A stretch of 39,650 nucleotides of DNA, taken from contig CAMYKT010000016.1 in NCBI GenBank assembly GCA_947259185.1, positions 1-39,650 on the forward strand, in the 5' to 3' direction. The stretch is from an uncultured Methanobacteriaceae archaeon (GTDB lineage: Archaea; Methanobacteriota; Methanobacteria; Methanobacteriales; Methanobacteriaceae). The notes beneath the pieces were generated by a model that worked only from the letters and a program-made list of their open reading frames with translations, did not search any database and was not told the DNA's origin. A program made the position numbers and the translations under genes. Below, piece by piece: positions 8,318 to 17,113 of the stretch. Position 1 is the first letter of the stretch. Every line of letters begins with the position of its first letter.

Positions 8318-8545
8318 TCATTTCATCTCATTTAACATTTTTTCCACTACCATCTCGCAGAAGATGAGGTCATCAGCACTAGCCAGGAAACTGCGAATTG
8401 ATTCACCAGATAATTTAAATATTAACGTACTTCCCTGTATTTTGGAATTTACATAATTTATATTATCTGGTTTTAAAGATTCTAAAGCAATTTGGGCCTG
8501 CTTTTTTGTTTTATATTCCAGTTTGATATCTGCTTTAAAATTCAT
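8318..8545 (-). CDS. pcc1: KEOPS complex subunit Pcc1
   Basis: 75 residues with the Pcc1/CTAG pattern: FKADIKLEYKTKKQAQIALESLKPDN, a central beta strand ending in FKLSGESIRSFLASADD, and the amphipathic C-terminal helix. Pcc1 is the dimerising subunit of KEOPS, which with Kae1 and Bud32 makes N6-threonylcarbamoyl-adenosine (t6A) in tRNA. It lies between serS and a CooC-like gene, all leftward. The pairing with a tRNA synthetase gene fits translation. Confidence 0.8.
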   Translation of the reverse strand: MNFKADIKLEYKTKKQAQIALESLKPDNINYVNSKIQGSTLIFKLSGESIRSFLASADDLIFCEMVVEKMLNEMK

Positions 8546-8582
8546 TATGAGAACCTTTATTGATTTTAATTAATGGTCTTAT

Positions 8583-9362
8583 TTATTCCATATTTAAGAT
8601 GTTTTCTGCTATTTTTTCTATAGAATCAAGTGCTGGCGAGTCATCATAATCCGTTAATGGTCTTCCTTCCATATCTGCCTTTATAACCATCTGATCACGA
8701 GGTATACTTCCAATTACTCCAATATCAAGTTCTTTTAGCTTCTGTTGAACAAATGATTCTTCTTCTTTAGTGGAGACCTTATTAATCACTGCCTGTATAT
8801 TTTGTACTCCAATATCTCCGGCGAGTTTTTTTATTCTATGGGCGGTTTCCAGGGATTTTAAACCAGGTTCAACCACCACAATCATCATATCAACGGATTC
8901 AGCGGTTTTTCGCCCTAAATGTTCAATCCCGGCTTCCATATCCAGAATCACTATTTCATCTTTTTTTAAGATCATATGCCTTAAAATAGCCTTAAGGAGA
9001 ACAGAAGCAGGACATATACAACCATCCCCTCCTTTATCCACAGTACCCATAACCAGCAGTTTCAATCTCCCTTCTGGATCATAATTAATGGAAAGAGATT
9101 CAGGAAGGTCACTTATTTTAGGGTTTATTCGGAATATTTCCCCAAAAGAGGAACCTGGTTCAGCACCGGTTCTATCCTTAATCAATTCTTTCATTTTTGA
9201 TATGGGAGTAATATTCTCAGTGATACCCAGGCTGGATGCCAGGTTCATGTCCGGGTCAGCATCAATGGCGAATACTTTATATGTCCGGGAAAATATACAG
9301 GATAAAGTACTTGAAAGGGTTGTTTTACCCACCCCTCCTTTTCCAGTTATAGCAATTTTCAT
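8583..9362 (-). CDS. CooC-like P-loop ATPase (nickel/CODH maturation family)
   Basis: 259 residues of the MinD/CooC branch of SIMIBI NTPases. The deviant Walker A motif GKGGVGKTT is at residues 7-15, DADPDMNLASSLG is the switch I region, and VILDMEAGIEHLGR is Walker B. A GDGCICPA segment supplies the C-x-C pair by which CooC1 dimerises around a metal. Family role: ATP-dependent nickel insertion into carbon monoxide dehydrogenase, which methanogens use in CODH/acetyl-CoA synthase. No cdh gene is in the window, so the client is inferred. It is the first gene of the leftward cluster with pcc1 and serS. Confidence 0.8.
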   Translation of the reverse strand: MKIAITGKGGVGKTTLSSTLSCIFSRTYKVFAIDADPDMNLASSLGITENITPISKMKELIKDRTGAEPGSSFGEIFRINPKISDLPESLSINYDPEGRLKLLVMGTVDKGGDGCICPASVLLKAILRHMILKKDEIVILDMEAGIEHLGRKTAESVDMMIVVVEPGLKSLETAHRIKKLAGDIGVQNIQAVINKVSTKEEESFVQQKLKELDIGVIGSIPRDQMVIKADMEGRPLTDYDDSPALDSIEKIAENILNME

Positions 9363-9696
9363 TTGATAACACCTTCATTTAAGGTTATATTCATGGATTT
9401 AATTCGAATAGCTATTTAATTTAATTTAAAGGAGCTTTTACTAATTAAGATGATTAAGATGTATTTTTTATCTTTCTTCTTAATAGTTCACTACATTTTT
9501 AAGTACCTTTTAATTAATAAATTAATTCAATTATAATAATGGTAAAGGTTATGGTATATATTTACCAGAATCATTATAAGAATATGTAAAGGCAATATTT
9601 ATTAATGGTTATTTAGAAATTGAACTTAACTTAATCAAAGTTATCACTCTACAATTTTCTAGTATTTATTAATGAAATTTTTAAGGAGGATTATTT
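9363..9696. other. Gene-free interval holding promoters of cooC-like gene and rpl10e
   Basis: 334 bp, very AT-rich, between divergent genes. It contains AAGGAGG (9683-9689), the ribosome site of rpl10e. It also has a TGGTAAA/TTTACCA inverted repeat (9540-9546 and 9561-9567) enclosing TATATA, and a short direct repeat TTAAGATGATTAAGATG near 9447. The TATATA is a possible TATA box but lies about 140 bp before the gene. No tRNA-like or long open reading frame was found. Confidence 0.4.
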
Positions 9697-10179
9697 ATGG
9701 TTCGAGCGTACACAAGAAAAGAGTACATTAGAAGAATCCCCGGTTCACGGATTGTTCAATATGATATGGGTAATTTATCTGCTGAATTTCCAGTATCTGT
9801 AAGTATAGCAGTTAAGGGTCCAGCCAGCATTTCACATAATGCATTAGAAGCGGCCAGGATTGCTTCAAACAGGTATATGCAGAGGAAAGCAGGACGAATG
9901 GGTTATCATTTGAAAATAAGAGTTTACCCTCATCACATTGTTCGTGAAAATCCTATGGCAACTGGAGCCGGTGCTGACCGTGTACAGGATGGTATGAGGA
10001 AAGCTTTTGGTAAGCCAGTTAGTTCCACTGCCCTGGTTAAAAAGGGACAGAAAATATTAACGGTTAAAACCAATAAGAAAAACTTCAAAGATGCTAAAGA
10101 GGCCCTGAGAAGAGCCGCTATGAAAATACCAGTTTCTTGCAGCTTCATTATTGAAAAAGGAGAAGAACTGGTAAAATAA
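9697..10179 (+). CDS. rpl10e: Large-subunit ribosomal protein L10e (uL16)
   Basis: 160 residues with the archaeal/eukaryotic L10e (L16/L10Ae) signature: start MVRAYTRKEYIRRIPGSRI, RKAGRMGYHLKIRVYPHH, and GADRVQDGMRKAFGKP. It binds 23S rRNA helices near the A site and is needed for a mature 50S subunit. The ribosome site AAGGAGG is ideal and fixes the start. The gene stands alone with its own long upstream region and a hairpin terminator, which suggests a monocistronic, strongly expressed unit. Confidence 0.96.
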   Translation: MVRAYTRKEYIRRIPGSRIVQYDMGNLSAEFPVSVSIAVKGPASISHNALEAARIASNRYMQRKAGRMGYHLKIRVYPHHIVRENPMATGAGADRVQDGMRKAFGKPVSSTALVKKGQKILTVKTNKKNFKDAKEALRRAAMKIPVSCSFIIEKGEELVK

Positions 10180-10191
10180 TATGAAAATGGA

Positions 10192-10222
10192 TTTAACCGG
10201 TTCATAACCGGTTAAAATTTTA
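10192..10222 (+). terminator. Hairpin terminator after rpl10e
   Basis: TTTAACCGGTT (10192-10202) and AACCGGTTAAA (10206-10216) form a perfect 11-bp stem with a 3-nt loop, followed by ATTTTATT. It is one of the strongest hairpins in the window and lies 12 bp after the L10e stop. Confidence 0.6.
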
Positions 10223-10342
10223 TTATACTCTTATTAACTTTTTAAAAATTATAAATTCTGATATAAATTCATTTTCAAATTAAATAGAATTTAATCTCAT
10301 ACTTAACTTATCTAAATAAGCAAGAAATTTTAAGGGGATAAA

Positions 10343-12631
10343 ATGAAATATGTGGCATTCTTTGAAGATCTAAACAAGGAAGATGTTGACATTGCTGGTG
10401 GAAAGGGAGCTAATCTGGGTGAACTTACCCAGGCAGGTATACCTGTTCCTTCCGGATTTGTGGTAACATCCGAAACCTATGATAAATTCATGAAAGACAC
10501 TGGAATTTATGGAGAAGTAATGGGGTACCTGGATTCTTTAGACGTTAATAACAATAAAGAATTACAGGAAGCTTCTAAAAATATTAAAAATACCATTATA
10601 AATGCTGAAATTCCAGAAGACATTAACACCCTTATAATTGAGGCTTATAATGCTCTATGCCATAAAGTAGGAACAGAAAACACTTTTGTAGCTATCCGTT
10701 CATCTGCCACTGCAGAAGATTTACCGGAAGCTTCTTTTGCTGGACAGCAAGATACCTTCCTTAATATTAAAGGAGCAGAAGATGTTTTAAAATATGTTCA
10801 GAAGTGCTGGGCATCTCTTTTTGAAGCCAGGGCCATATTCTATCGAGAAGAAAACAACTTTGAACATTCCAAAGTTTACATTGCAGTGGTAGTACAGGAA
10901 ATGGTGGATGCTGAAAAGGCAGGAGTCATGTTCACGGTACACCCTTCCACTGGGGAAGAAAAAATACTTATTGAAGGTTCCTGGGGATTGGGAGAGGCCG
11001 TGGTATCTGGAACAGTAACTCCTGATACCTACTGGGTGGATAAAGAAACTGGCGAAATTCTGGAAGAAACCATAAGTGAAAAAAACATCATGTTCCACAA
11101 AGATCCAGAACAGGGGAAAACCATTAAAACAGAAGTTCCTGATGAACTTAAAAAAAGAAGAGTTCTATCTGATATGGAATTAGCAGAATTAGCTGCCATG
11201 GGTAAAAAAATTCATGATCATTATCAGTTCCCTCAGGATACTGAATGGGCTATTGAAGGTGGAAAAGTCTTCATGCTCCAATCTCGACCAGTTACTACTT
11301 TAAATGGGCCTGATACTCTCATTGATGAATCAGAAGATGCTGAAAGGAATATCATTACTAAAGGCTTAGGTGCCAGTCCGGGTATGGCTTCAGGAGCAGT
11401 TAAAATAATCAGGAGTATTGATGAGCTGGATAAAATACAATCAGGCGACGTTCTGGTAACGGCCATGACCACTCCAGACATGGTCCCAGCTATGAAAAGG
11501 GCCAGCGGAATAATCACTGATGAAGGAGGAGTTACCTGTCATGCAGCTATTGTATCCCGGGAATTGGGAATACCCTGTGTGGTGGGAACTACTGATGCTA
11601 GTCAGATCCTTGATGAAAATCAGGTGGTAACTCTGGATGGTAATAAAGGGATTGTCTATGAGGGAAAACTAAAAGTTTCTACCAAAAAAGAAGAAGTAGA
11701 GGCTCCTGCTTTATCTCAAGCACCGGTACTTACAGTTACAGAAGTAAAAGTAAATGTTAGTATGGTTGAAGCTGCTCAAAAAGCCGCAGCTACCGGAGCA
11801 GATGGTGTGGGCCTTTTAAGAACAGAACACATGATGCTGGCCACTGGAGTACATCCTAAAAAATATATTAAAGATGGAAATGAGGCTGAACTGATTAATA
11901 TTCTGGTGGAGAATATTCTAAAAGTAGTGGATGTCTTCTATCCCCGCCCGGTATGGTACCGTACTCTGGATGCCCCCACTGACGAATTTAAAACACTGGA
12001 TGGTGGGCAGGATGAGCCCTATGAACACAATCCTATGCTGGGCTGGAGAGGTATTAGAAGGGAATTGGATGAACCTGAAATTCTTAAAGCGGAATTTAAA
12101 GCTATTAAAAAACTCCATGAACAGGGATACACCAATGTAGGTATAATGATACCTCTGGTTCAGCACCCTGATGAACTTAAGGAAGCTAAAAAAATAGCTG
12201 AAGAAGTGGGACTCAAACCTCAAAAGGATATAGAGTTTGGAATAATGGTGGAAACACCAGCAGCTGCCTTAATCATTGAAGACTTTATTGATGTGGGAAT
12301 TGACTTTGTAAGCTTCGGAACCAATGACTTAACTCAGTATACACTGGCTATTGACAGGAATAATGAACACGTTGCCGGTTTGTATAGTGAAGGTCACCCG
12401 GCGGTCTTAAAACTAATTGAAAGGGTTATTAAAAAATGTGAAGCTGCCGGTGTAAAGACCAGTATCTGTGGTCAGGCAGGCAGTATACCTAAGATTGTGG
12501 AAAAACTGGTTGAATTGGGTATAAGCAGTGTTTCTGCTAACACTGACGCTGTAAACGAAGTGCGTCGAACAGTAGCCCGTAGTGAGCAAAAATTACTTCT
12601 TAAAGCTGCTAGAAAATTGGTTAAAGAGTAA
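10343..12631 (+). CDS. ppsA: Phosphoenolpyruvate synthase
   Basis: Converts pyruvate, ATP and water to PEP, AMP and phosphate: the entry to gluconeogenesis from acetyl-CoA-derived pyruvate in methanogens. All three domains of the family are seen in 762 residues. The N-terminal ATP-binding domain has GGKGANLGELTQAGIPVPSGF near residue 20, and RSSATAEDLPEASFAGQQDT. The swivelling phosphohistidine domain has GGVTCHAAIVSRELGIPC, with catalytic His400. The C-terminal PEP/pyruvate barrel has GTNDLTQYTLAIDRNN and a CGQAGS loop with the conserved Cys. The length is normal and no intein is present. AAGGGG precedes the ATG, and a hairpin plus T run follows the stop. Confidence 0.96.
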   Translation: MKYVAFFEDLNKEDVDIAGGKGANLGELTQAGIPVPSGFVVTSETYDKFMKDTGIYGEVMGYLDSLDVNNNKELQEASKNIKNTIINAEIPEDINTLIIEAYNALCHKVGTENTFVAIRSSATAEDLPEASFAGQQDTFLNIKGAEDVLKYVQKCWASLFEARAIFYREENNFEHSKVYIAVVVQEMVDAEKAGVMFTVHPSTGEEKILIEGSWGLGEAVVSGTVTPDTYWVDKETGEILEETISEKNIMFHKDPEQGKTIKTEVPDELKKRRVLSDMELAELAAMGKKIHDHYQFPQDTEWAIEGGKVFMLQSRPVTTLNGPDTLIDESEDAERNIITKGLGASPGMASGAVKIIRSIDELDKIQSGDVLVTAMTTPDMVPAMKRASGIITDEGGVTCHAAIVSRELGIPCVVGTTDASQILDENQVVTLDGNKGIVYEGKLKVSTKKEEVEAPALSQAPVLTVTEVKVNVSMVEAAQKAAATGADGVGLLRTEHMMLATGVHPKKYIKDGNEAELINILVENILKVVDVFYPRPVWYRTLDAPTDEFKTLDGGQDEPYEHNPMLGWRGIRRELDEPEILKAEFKAIKKLHEQGYTNVGIMIPLVQHPDELKEAKKIAEEVGLKPQKDIEFGIMVETPAAALIIEDFIDVGIDFVSFGTNDLTQYTLAIDRNNEHVAGLYSEGHPAVLKLIERVIKKCEAAGVKTSICGQAGSIPKIVEKLVELGISSVSANTDAVNEVRRTVARSEQKLLLKAARKLVKE

Positions 12632-12654
12632 ATATACTCTTTTTCTTTTTTTTT
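12623..12654 (+). terminator. Hairpin terminator after ppsA
   Basis: AAAGAGTA (12623-12630) and TACTCTTT (12635-12642) make a perfect 8-bp stem with a 4-nt loop. The stem overlaps the ppsA stop codon, and T runs reach 12654. It separates ppsA from mfnA 40 bp downstream, so mfnA may have its own promoter or be expressed by read-through. Confidence 0.55.
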
Positions 12655-12693
12655 ATATCCTGTATTTTTTTTAATCTATTTTCAGGTAATTTT

Positions 12694-13863
12694 ATGGATA
12701 AAAAAGGACTCAGCCCGGGGCTGGTATTTGATAAACTCAAAAAATTCCAGGAAAATGACATGGACTACAAATCGGGTCGCATACTGGGGTCTATGTGTAC
12801 CTGCGCCCATCCTGTTGCGAAAAAAGCATACTGTGATTTTTTAGAGTCTAACTTAGGGGATCCCGGACTTTTTAAAGGGACAAAAGCACTGGAAGATGAG
12901 GTTATATCTCTTTTAGGGTCCTTTTTAGGTTGTAAATCTGCATATGGTCATGTTATAACAGGGGGGACTGAAGGTAATCTTATGGCTATTCGTGCTGCCC
13001 GCAACATGGCCCGGATTAATTCACCTACCTCCTCGCCGGAAATAATTGTACCTAAATCGGCTCATTTTTCCTTTAAAAAAGCAGCAGATATTCTGGGCCT
13101 TAAATTAATGGAAGCAGAATTAGATGAAAACTACAAAATTGACTTAGACTCCGTTCAAGAATTAATATCTTCCCGAACTGTAGCTGTGGTAGGAGTAGCA
13201 GGAACAACTGAACTGGGGAAGGTGGACCCTATTGGGGAGTTATCCTGGATTTGTAATGAAAAAAATATCTATCTGCATGTTGATGCCGCATTTGGTGGTT
13301 TCATAATACCTTTCCTAAAAGAAATGGGATTTAAAATACCTGAATTTAATTTTAAATTAAGTGGTGTATCCTCCATAACGGTTGACCCTCATAAACTGGG
13401 TTTAACTCCCATTCCCACAGGATGCATCCTCTTCAGGGAAAAAAAATTTCTGGATGTAATGAGCATTGAAACTCCCTATCTGACTGAAAAACAACAGTCC
13501 ACCATAGTAGGAACTCGAACTGGAGCTTCAGCAGCTGCTACCTGGGCTATTTTAAAATATATGGGTAAAGAAGGATATATGAAAATTGCCAGCAGTACTA
13601 TGGAGGTTACAAATTTTTTAGCAAGAGAATTAACTAGTTCTGGATTTGAATTGGTAAGTGAGCCTGAATTAAATATAGTGGCTTTTAATTCCGGGAAAAT
13701 CCCTGCAAAAGAACTTTCAACTAAACTCAAACAAAAAGGTTGGGTGGTTTCTGTATCAGCCTGTCCTCCTGCTATCCGGATTGTACTCATGCCCCATATA
13801 AGGCAGGAACATATAGTGGAATTCATGGATGACCTTAAGTCTATTCACAAAAGTGCTCTTTAA
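12694..13863 (+). CDS. mfnA: L-tyrosine/L-aspartate decarboxylase MfnA
   Basis: PLP-dependent group II decarboxylase. In methanogens MfnA makes tyramine for methanofuran and may also make beta-alanine from aspartate for CoA. 389 residues is the usual archaeal length. Visible features are GHVITGGTEGNLMAIRAARN (PLP phosphate region), HVDAAFGGFIIPF with the aspartate that pairs with the pyridine nitrogen, and VDPHKLG, whose Lys234 should carry PLP. The C-terminal small domain ends near residue 389. The gene is 62 bp after ppsA, beyond a terminator-like hairpin. Glutamate decarboxylase specificity is unlikely for this length and context. Confidence 0.92.
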   Translation: MDKKGLSPGLVFDKLKKFQENDMDYKSGRILGSMCTCAHPVAKKAYCDFLESNLGDPGLFKGTKALEDEVISLLGSFLGCKSAYGHVITGGTEGNLMAIRAARNMARINSPTSSPEIIVPKSAHFSFKKAADILGLKLMEAELDENYKIDLDSVQELISSRTVAVVGVAGTTELGKVDPIGELSWICNEKNIYLHVDAAFGGFIIPFLKEMGFKIPEFNFKLSGVSSITVDPHKLGLTPIPTGCILFREKKFLDVMSIETPYLTEKQQSTIVGTRTGASAAATWAILKYMGKEGYMKIASSTMEVTNFLARELTSSGFELVSEPELNIVAFNSGKIPAKELSTKLKQKGWVVSVSACPPAIRIVLMPHIRQEHIVEFMDDLKSIHKSAL

Positions 13864-14020
13864 AATTACGTCCTGGCAACAATACATCCATTTAAAATTA
13901 CCTATTTTTAGATAAAATGACTTTTAATTATAATAATAATACCAGATTCTTCTATTCGATAAAAGTCCTGTGAAAATATAAATAAATTTCCATAACCTTA
14001 AAACTTTTATGGTGATTCTT

Positions 14021-14515
14021 ATGATAAAAATAAAAACTCCTGTTGAATTGAAGGAACTAGAAAAATTAAGTGCCGGTGACCAGATTTTAATAAGTGGTGA
14101 AATCTTCACTGGCCGGGATGCGGCCCTTCCGAAATTAATTTCTTCTATAAAAAGAGGAGAAAAACTTTTAGAATTATCGGGATCAGTTATCATGCATACT
14201 GCAGTTAGTGATGCCGGAATAGCCCCTACCACCAGCAATAAAGAGGAAATAGAGGGTTCTATAGGGGAACTATCCCGTCAAGGGGTTCGCATTCACCTGG
14301 GTAAGGGTGCTCTGGGGAAAGAAACAATTAATGAATTAAAAGAAAATAGGGCCATATTTGCAGTCACCCCTCCCGCAGCTGCCCTTTTAAGTAGCAAAGT
14401 CATATCTAAAAAAGTAGTGGCCTTCCAGGAAGAGGGAATGGAAGCTATTCACAACTTGAAAGTGGAAGAAATCCCGGCAATTGTAGCTATTGCTCATGGA
14501 AAATCTATTTATTAA
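14021..14515 (+). CDS. fumB: Class I fumarate hydratase, beta subunit (tartrate/fumarate Fe-S hydro-lyase)
   Basis: About 164 residues matching the beta region of class I fumarases/tartrate dehydratases: LSAGDQILISGEIFTGRDAALPKL, MHTAVSDAGIAPTTSNK, HLGKGALG, and FAVTPPAAALL. With the alpha subunit, which holds the [4Fe-4S] cluster and is not in this window, it hydrates fumarate/dehydrates malate in the incomplete reductive TCA path. The ATG at 14021 is chosen because GGTGAT lies four bases before it; the ATG at 14009 has no site and overlaps that SD. Only 3 bp separate its stop from the convergent upp stop. Tartrate specificity cannot be excluded from sequence. Confidence 0.88.
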   Translation: MIKIKTPVELKELEKLSAGDQILISGEIFTGRDAALPKLISSIKRGEKLLELSGSVIMHTAVSDAGIAPTTSNKEEIEGSIGELSRQGVRIHLGKGALGKETINELKENRAIFAVTPPAAALLSSKVISKKVVAFQEEGMEAIHNLKVEEIPAIVAIAHGKSIY

Positions 14516-14518
14516 TTA

Positions 14519-15154
14519 TTATGGGGATGGTTTACCAAATGCTATATCTCCTGCATCACCCATTCCGGGTATTATATAACCCTCTGCATTGACTTCTTCT
14601 TCCACCGAGCAAGTGTAAATCTCTAAATCAGGATATTTACTCTTTATTTTATCTAAACCAATCCTGGAAGAAATAACTGAAAACAAGACCATTCTTTTTG
14701 GCTTACCATACCTCTCCAGCACTTTTAAAATCAGATCCATGGTATTACCTGTGGCCAGCATAGGGTCTGCCACGATTACTATTTTTTGATTTAAATCAGG
14801 AATCTTAACATAATCCATTTTAACCCGGAAAGGGGGTTTTTCTTCCCTCCAGGCCCCAATCACTCCGGTTTGAGCTTCAGGGAAAATTCGCATAATTCCA
14901 TAACTAAGGGGCAGTGATGCTCGGAGCACACTGATTATTACCATATCTTCCCTTTCCTTAATCTTTATTCCATCAGCTACACCCAGGGGAGTTTCTACTT
15001 CTATTGATTTGGTATTGAGGGTATTTGCAAATTCATATGATATCAATCTACCAATTTCCATGATTCCCATTCTGAAATGACTGGAATCAATTCCTTTTCT
15101 TCTTATTTTGCTTAAACGTTCCTGAACCAGCAAATGATTAACTATTTTTAACAT
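14519..15154 (-). CDS. upp: Uracil phosphoribosyltransferase
   Basis: Salvages uracil to UMP with PRPP. 211 residues with the UPRTase pattern: RMGIMEIGRLISYEFAN, VIISVLRASLPLSYGIMRIFPEA, and the PRPP-binding loop VIVADPMLATGNTMDLIL. The C-terminal uracil-binding segment YIIPGMGDAGDIAFG completes it. Together with pyrC it covers de novo and salvage pyrimidine supply in this window, though the two are far apart. It is convergent with fumB. The start MLKIVNHLLVQERLSKIR matches the family. Confidence 0.93.
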   Translation of the reverse strand: MLKIVNHLLVQERLSKIRRKGIDSSHFRMGIMEIGRLISYEFANTLNTKSIEVETPLGVADGIKIKEREDMVIISVLRASLPLSYGIMRIFPEAQTGVIGAWREEKPPFRVKMDYVKIPDLNQKIVIVADPMLATGNTMDLILKVLERYGKPKRMVLFSVISSRIGLDKIKSKYPDLEIYTCSVEEEVNAEGYIIPGMGDAGDIAFGKPSP

Positions 15155-15351
15155 ATTTTAGTTCCTGTGATTTAGATAGCAATAACTTAATTATATTGGC
15201 TATGCTTGATAGCTTTTGTTGTATTAAAATAATCCCTTAGATTGTAATAAAATTCTAAAATGAGGTATTATAGGAAATTATATGGGCTTTTAATTAAAAA
15301 ATATTCAAAGAAAGATGATTCTTAAATAGAAAAACTATTGTTTAAAGGGGT

Positions 15352-16401
15352 ATGAGGGTGAATTCCAAAAAAATAATTTTAATTGTGGGATTACTGGCGG
15401 TTCTAGGAGTGGCCTTATTTTTAGTGTGGCCACAGCCAATTGAAGAAGAAGGATTCCAACCAGAGGTAGTGGTGGATGGACTTAACATTCCCTGGGCTAT
15501 TGATTTTCTCCCGGATGGGCGGATGATATTCACTCAAAGGGAGGGAAAAGTTAGTATATGGGATGGTGAATCCCTGCAGGAGGTGGGGACTATAGATGTA
15601 GTGGCCCAGAGCGAATCCGGGCTTTTGGGAATTGCTGTTGATCCTGAATTTAATGACAATAATTATATCTACCTATATTACACCAGTGTTAACGATAATC
15701 GTATTTCACGCTTTACACTGAATAACCAGCTGGAAGATGAAACCGTGATTCTGGAGGGCATTCCGGCTAATCCCATTCATGATGGGGGCCGCCTTAAATT
15801 TGGCCCTGATGGCAAACTATATGCCACTACCGGTGACGCGGGTCAAACGGAATTATCCCAACAAATCGACTCCCTGGCTGGAAAAATACTTCGTTTAAAC
15901 AAAGACGGATCTATACCTGAAGATAATCCATTTGGAAATTATGTATGGTCCTATGGCCACCGAAACCCCCAGGGAATAACCTGGAATACAGAAAACGGGC
16001 TGATGTATGCTGCTGAACATGGATCCCGACAAAATGATGAAGTTAATCTTATTATTAAAGGAGGAAATTATGGATGGCCATTAGAAGAATGTGATAGTCC
16101 TGAAAGCCAGTTTATTCAACCTATAAGCTGTTACAATAATTTCACACTGGCCCCATCTGGCCTGGTATTTTTCCAGGGTAAATTGTATGTGGCTGGATTA
16201 AGGGGTAATCAACTCCGACAGATAATACTATCTGCTGATGGGAGATCTGTTCTGGAAGAAAATGCACTATTCACCAATCTGGGCCGTATCAGGGATGTAG
16301 TGGTTCATGAGGACTACCTTTATATTTCCAGTAGTAATCGTGATGGGAGGGGTGTTCCTAAAGTGGATGATGATAAAATAATTCGTATAAAGGTTAATTG
16401 A
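15352..16401 (+). CDS. Membrane-anchored PQQ-type aldose sugar dehydrogenase-like beta-propeller
   Basis: 349 residues. An N-terminal hydrophobic segment (about 8-26) is a signal anchor. The rest is a six-blade beta-propeller of the soluble glucose/aldose dehydrogenase family (GSDH, YliI-like): VVVDGLNIPWAIDFLPDGRMIFTQREG, SGLLGIAVDPEF, HDGGRLKFGPDGKLYATTGD, YGHRNPQGI and AEHGSRQNDEVN. In bacteria these use PQQ to oxidise sugars outside the cytoplasm. Methanogens are not known to make PQQ, so the real cofactor and substrate are uncertain. AAAGGGG touches the ATG at 15352 but is well spaced from the GTG at 15358, which may be the true start. A terminator hairpin follows the stop. Confidence 0.75.
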   Translation: MRVNSKKIILIVGLLAVLGVALFLVWPQPIEEEGFQPEVVVDGLNIPWAIDFLPDGRMIFTQREGKVSIWDGESLQEVGTIDVVAQSESGLLGIAVDPEFNDNNYIYLYYTSVNDNRISRFTLNNQLEDETVILEGIPANPIHDGGRLKFGPDGKLYATTGDAGQTELSQQIDSLAGKILRLNKDGSIPEDNPFGNYVWSYGHRNPQGITWNTENGLMYAAEHGSRQNDEVNLIIKGGNYGWPLEECDSPESQFIQPISCYNNFTLAPSGLVFFQGKLYVAGLRGNQLRQIILSADGRSVLEENALFTNLGRIRDVVVHEDYLYISSSNRDGRGVPKVDDDKIIRIKVN

Positions 16402-16404
16402 TTA

Positions 16405-16432
16405 AAAGCCATAAAATATGGCTTTATTTTTT
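16405..16432 (+). terminator. Hairpin terminator after sugar dehydrogenase-like gene
   Basis: AAAGCCATA (16405-16413) and TATGGCTTT (16417-16425) form a perfect 9-bp stem with a 3-nt loop, followed by ATTTTTT. It lies between convergent genes. Confidence 0.6.
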
Positions 16433-16469
16433 ATAAAAAATTCAATAATCAATTTAATTTATAAAAATA

Positions 16470-17009
16470 TCAAGGATCATTTTTTTTAGTTAAAACCTCT
16501 TTACCTTCTGCCTTAGGGACTACTTCTAAGTCAGCTCCTTCAAATTTCAGTTCAAATTCTTTGCCTTCCATCAACATATGTAAAAAAACCCCCAGGGATG
16601 AAACTTCTGAATGAGGTTGATTGGTGATGGAAACATTCCAGTCAGCAGATTTATAAACTTTGGTAGGAACACGGGAACCCCCCACCACTACTAACTTTTT
16701 TTTACCTGTTTTTTGAATTTCACTTACCACTTCCTGTACTGGAGAACCATACATGGTAAGATGGACTACTTCTCCTCCCTGTTTTTGCCATTCTTCCATA
16801 TAATTATCCCAGTTCTTCTTATAGTGTATTGAAAAAGATCCTCCCCACCTTTTAACCACATCTTCTACATTTTCCATTAATTTCTGGTCTTTTTCTCCAC
16901 TTAAAATAATATCAGATGCTCCAAATGCCCTTGCTGTAAGACAAACATGGGTAGTGATTCTGGCATCTCTTCTTCTACGATGATCCAATCTTAAAATACT
17001 TATATTCAT
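16470..17009 (-). CDS. trm56: tRNA (cytidine-56-2'-O)-methyltransferase
   Basis: Archaeal-specific SPOUT enzyme that 2'-O-methylates C56 in the T-loop of tRNAs using S-adenosylmethionine. About 179 residues. The start MNISILRLDHRRRRDARITTHVCL and the knot region KKLVVVGGSRVPTKVYKSADWNVSITNQPHSEVSSLGVFL are characteristic. The GTG at 17021 lies in the ribosome site, so the ATG at 17009 is taken as the start. It stands between convergent and co-directional neighbours with its own short leader. Confidence 0.9.
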   Translation of the reverse strand: MNISILRLDHRRRRDARITTHVCLTARAFGASDIILSGEKDQKLMENVEDVVKRWGGSFSIHYKKNWDNYMEEWQKQGGEVVHLTMYGSPVQEVVSEIQKTGKKKLVVVGGSRVPTKVYKSADWNVSITNQPHSEVSSLGVFLHMLMEGKEFELKFEGADLEVVPKAEGKEVLTKKNDP

Positions 17010-17113
17010 TTTATAATCCACCAGTAATTAAAATCTCTATTATATGGGTTGATTCCCGGAAATTTATCGCCATTCCGGCCTAATATACATAACTTTAGTT
17101 GAACAAGTCAAAC

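Noticed and set aside
9363..9696. tRNA or other stable RNA gene in the larger gaps (also 24182-24600, 36034-36450, 38277-38548)
   Set aside because: No T-loop GTTC-like sequence with matching stems or GC-rich compact fold; in a low-GC archaeon tRNA genes would stand out as GC-rich patches.
14009..14020. Upstream ATG of the fumarase beta gene
   Set aside because: It lies before and overlaps the GGTGAT ribosome site of the ATG at 14021 and has no site of its own.
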